Part shown: one piece after another, positions 5,517-6,014 of the stretch | Numbering within the stretch: position 1 is the stretch's first letter | Layout of the letters: each line of letters opens with the position of its first letter | From: Actinomycetota bacterium | GTDB lineage: Bacteria > Actinomycetota > Actinomycetes > S36-B12 | Length of the DNA stretch: 6,014 nt | Assembly: GCA_026392575.1 (NCBI GenBank) | Contig: JAPLBU010000419.1 | Span: 1-6,014 of the forward strand | Direction: 5' to 3' | The notes under the pieces: generated by a model | Told to the model about the DNA's origin: nothing | Seen by the model: the letters and a program-made list of their open reading frames with translations, nothing else | Databases searched by the model: none | Made by a program: the position numbers and the translations under genes

Positions 5517-6014
5517 ATGCTCGCTGACCAGCTGCTCGCCACGTCCGGTCTCCCGGATGAGGCCGTCGTCCCGGCCAGCGTCGCGGCTTTCCCCGATGGT
5601 GCGAACTTCCGCATCGAGATCCCGTCGGTCGAGGGGCCCGGCGTCCTGCGTGCCGTGCTTGACGAGGCCGACAGGCGAGGCGTCACGGTCAATCGCGTTT
5701 CCCAGGGCAGCGGCGCCATGCTCCACACGACTGCCGAGCTCCTGGAGATGTCGACTATCGGCGCCGACGCCGGGATCGAGATCTCGTTGTTCGTCGGTCC
5801 TCGCGAGGAGTGGGGCGTGATGGCGATGTCGCGAGCTGCCGATGGCGGAGCCCTCGCGGGCGGGATCCGCGGCATGCGCCAGTTGCGCTACGCGGTCGAG
5901 GATGTGCTCCGGGCCGTCGAGTGCGGGATCCGCGGCTTCCTGGTCGCCGACTTCGGCCTGCTGCAGGTACTCACGGCTGCGCAGCAGCGCGGAGAGATCC
6001 CAGCCGAGACGGTC
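5517..6014 (+). CDS. Probable TIM-barrel protein, U32-peptidase-like (3' end outside window)
   Basis: The first 166 codons are open from a well-placed ATG to the last base, so the gene is incomplete here. The protein begins with a short N-terminal stretch and then alternates strands and helices: FRIEIPSVEG (31-40), helix 41-54, VTVNRVSQGSG (56-66), GIEISLFVGP (86-95), helix about 120-136, and GIRGFLVADFGLLQVL (137-152). This pattern suggests a beta/alpha barrel. It reminds me of actinobacterial proteins annotated as U32 family peptidases or as hypothetical proteins, but the U32 signature region would lie beyond the window, so the family is not secure. There is no signal peptide or membrane segment. 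It diverges from iclR across a region with a perfect palindrome and is therefore a likely IclR target. It may be a barrel enzyme of the same carbohydrate pathway rather than a protease; that is inference. Confidence 0.7.
   Translation, partial: MLADQLLATSGLPDEAVVPASVAAFPDGANFRIEIPSVEGPGVLRAVLDEADRRGVTVNRVSQGSGAMLHTTAELLEMSTIGADAGIEISLFVGPREEWGVMAMSRAADGGALAGGIRGMRQLRYAVEDVLRAVECGIRGFLVADFGLLQVLTAAQQRGEIPAETV

Overview
The window looks like a carbohydrate or sugar-acid catabolic locus from a high-GC actinobacterium. The evidence is strong G/C preference at third codon positions, two GTG starts, tight packing of genes, and a regulator set (FadR-type GntR plus IclR) common in such loci. The species cannot be named from the sequence. 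Six protein-coding genes are supported, and two of them run off the window ends. I saw no tRNA, rRNA, insertion sequence or CRISPR array.

Layout: (1) Bases 1-3503, plus strand, carry three co-directional genes. The first is the 3' portion of a FadR-type GntR regulator that continues without a stop into an aldose-1-epimerase-like (mutarotase) domain, which is an unusual fusion. It is followed by an enolase-superfamily sugar-acid dehydratase of the galactonate-dehydratase type and then a short-chain dehydrogenase (SDR). Gaps of 42 and 52 bp suggest one operon. (2) Bases 3491-5325, minus strand, carry an IclR regulator followed by a zinc-dependent medium-chain dehydrogenase, joined by a GTGA stop/start overlap. 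The dehydrogenase gene converges on the SDR gene and their 3' ends overlap by 13 bp. (3) Bases 5326-5517 form a divergent control region with a perfect 17-bp palindrome. A related 17-bp site lies over the iclR start codon. (4) Bases 5517-6014, plus strand, hold the 5' part of a probable TIM-barrel gene that is still open at the window end.

A plausible working model, by analogy with known non-phosphorylative sugar routes, is as follows. A sugar is anomerised by the mutarotase domain and oxidised to an aldonate by one of the dehydrogenases. The aldonate is dehydrated by the enolase-superfamily enzyme to a 2-keto-3-deoxy acid, which is then oxidised or cleaved. The exact sugar cannot be read from the sequence. 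The two regulators probably answer to pathway intermediates. The IclR protein probably controls its own operon and the divergent gene through the two matching 17-bp sites.

The points most worth following up are the regulator-mutarotase fusion (possibly a sugar-sensing regulator or a moonlighting enzyme) and the paired operator architecture around iclR.
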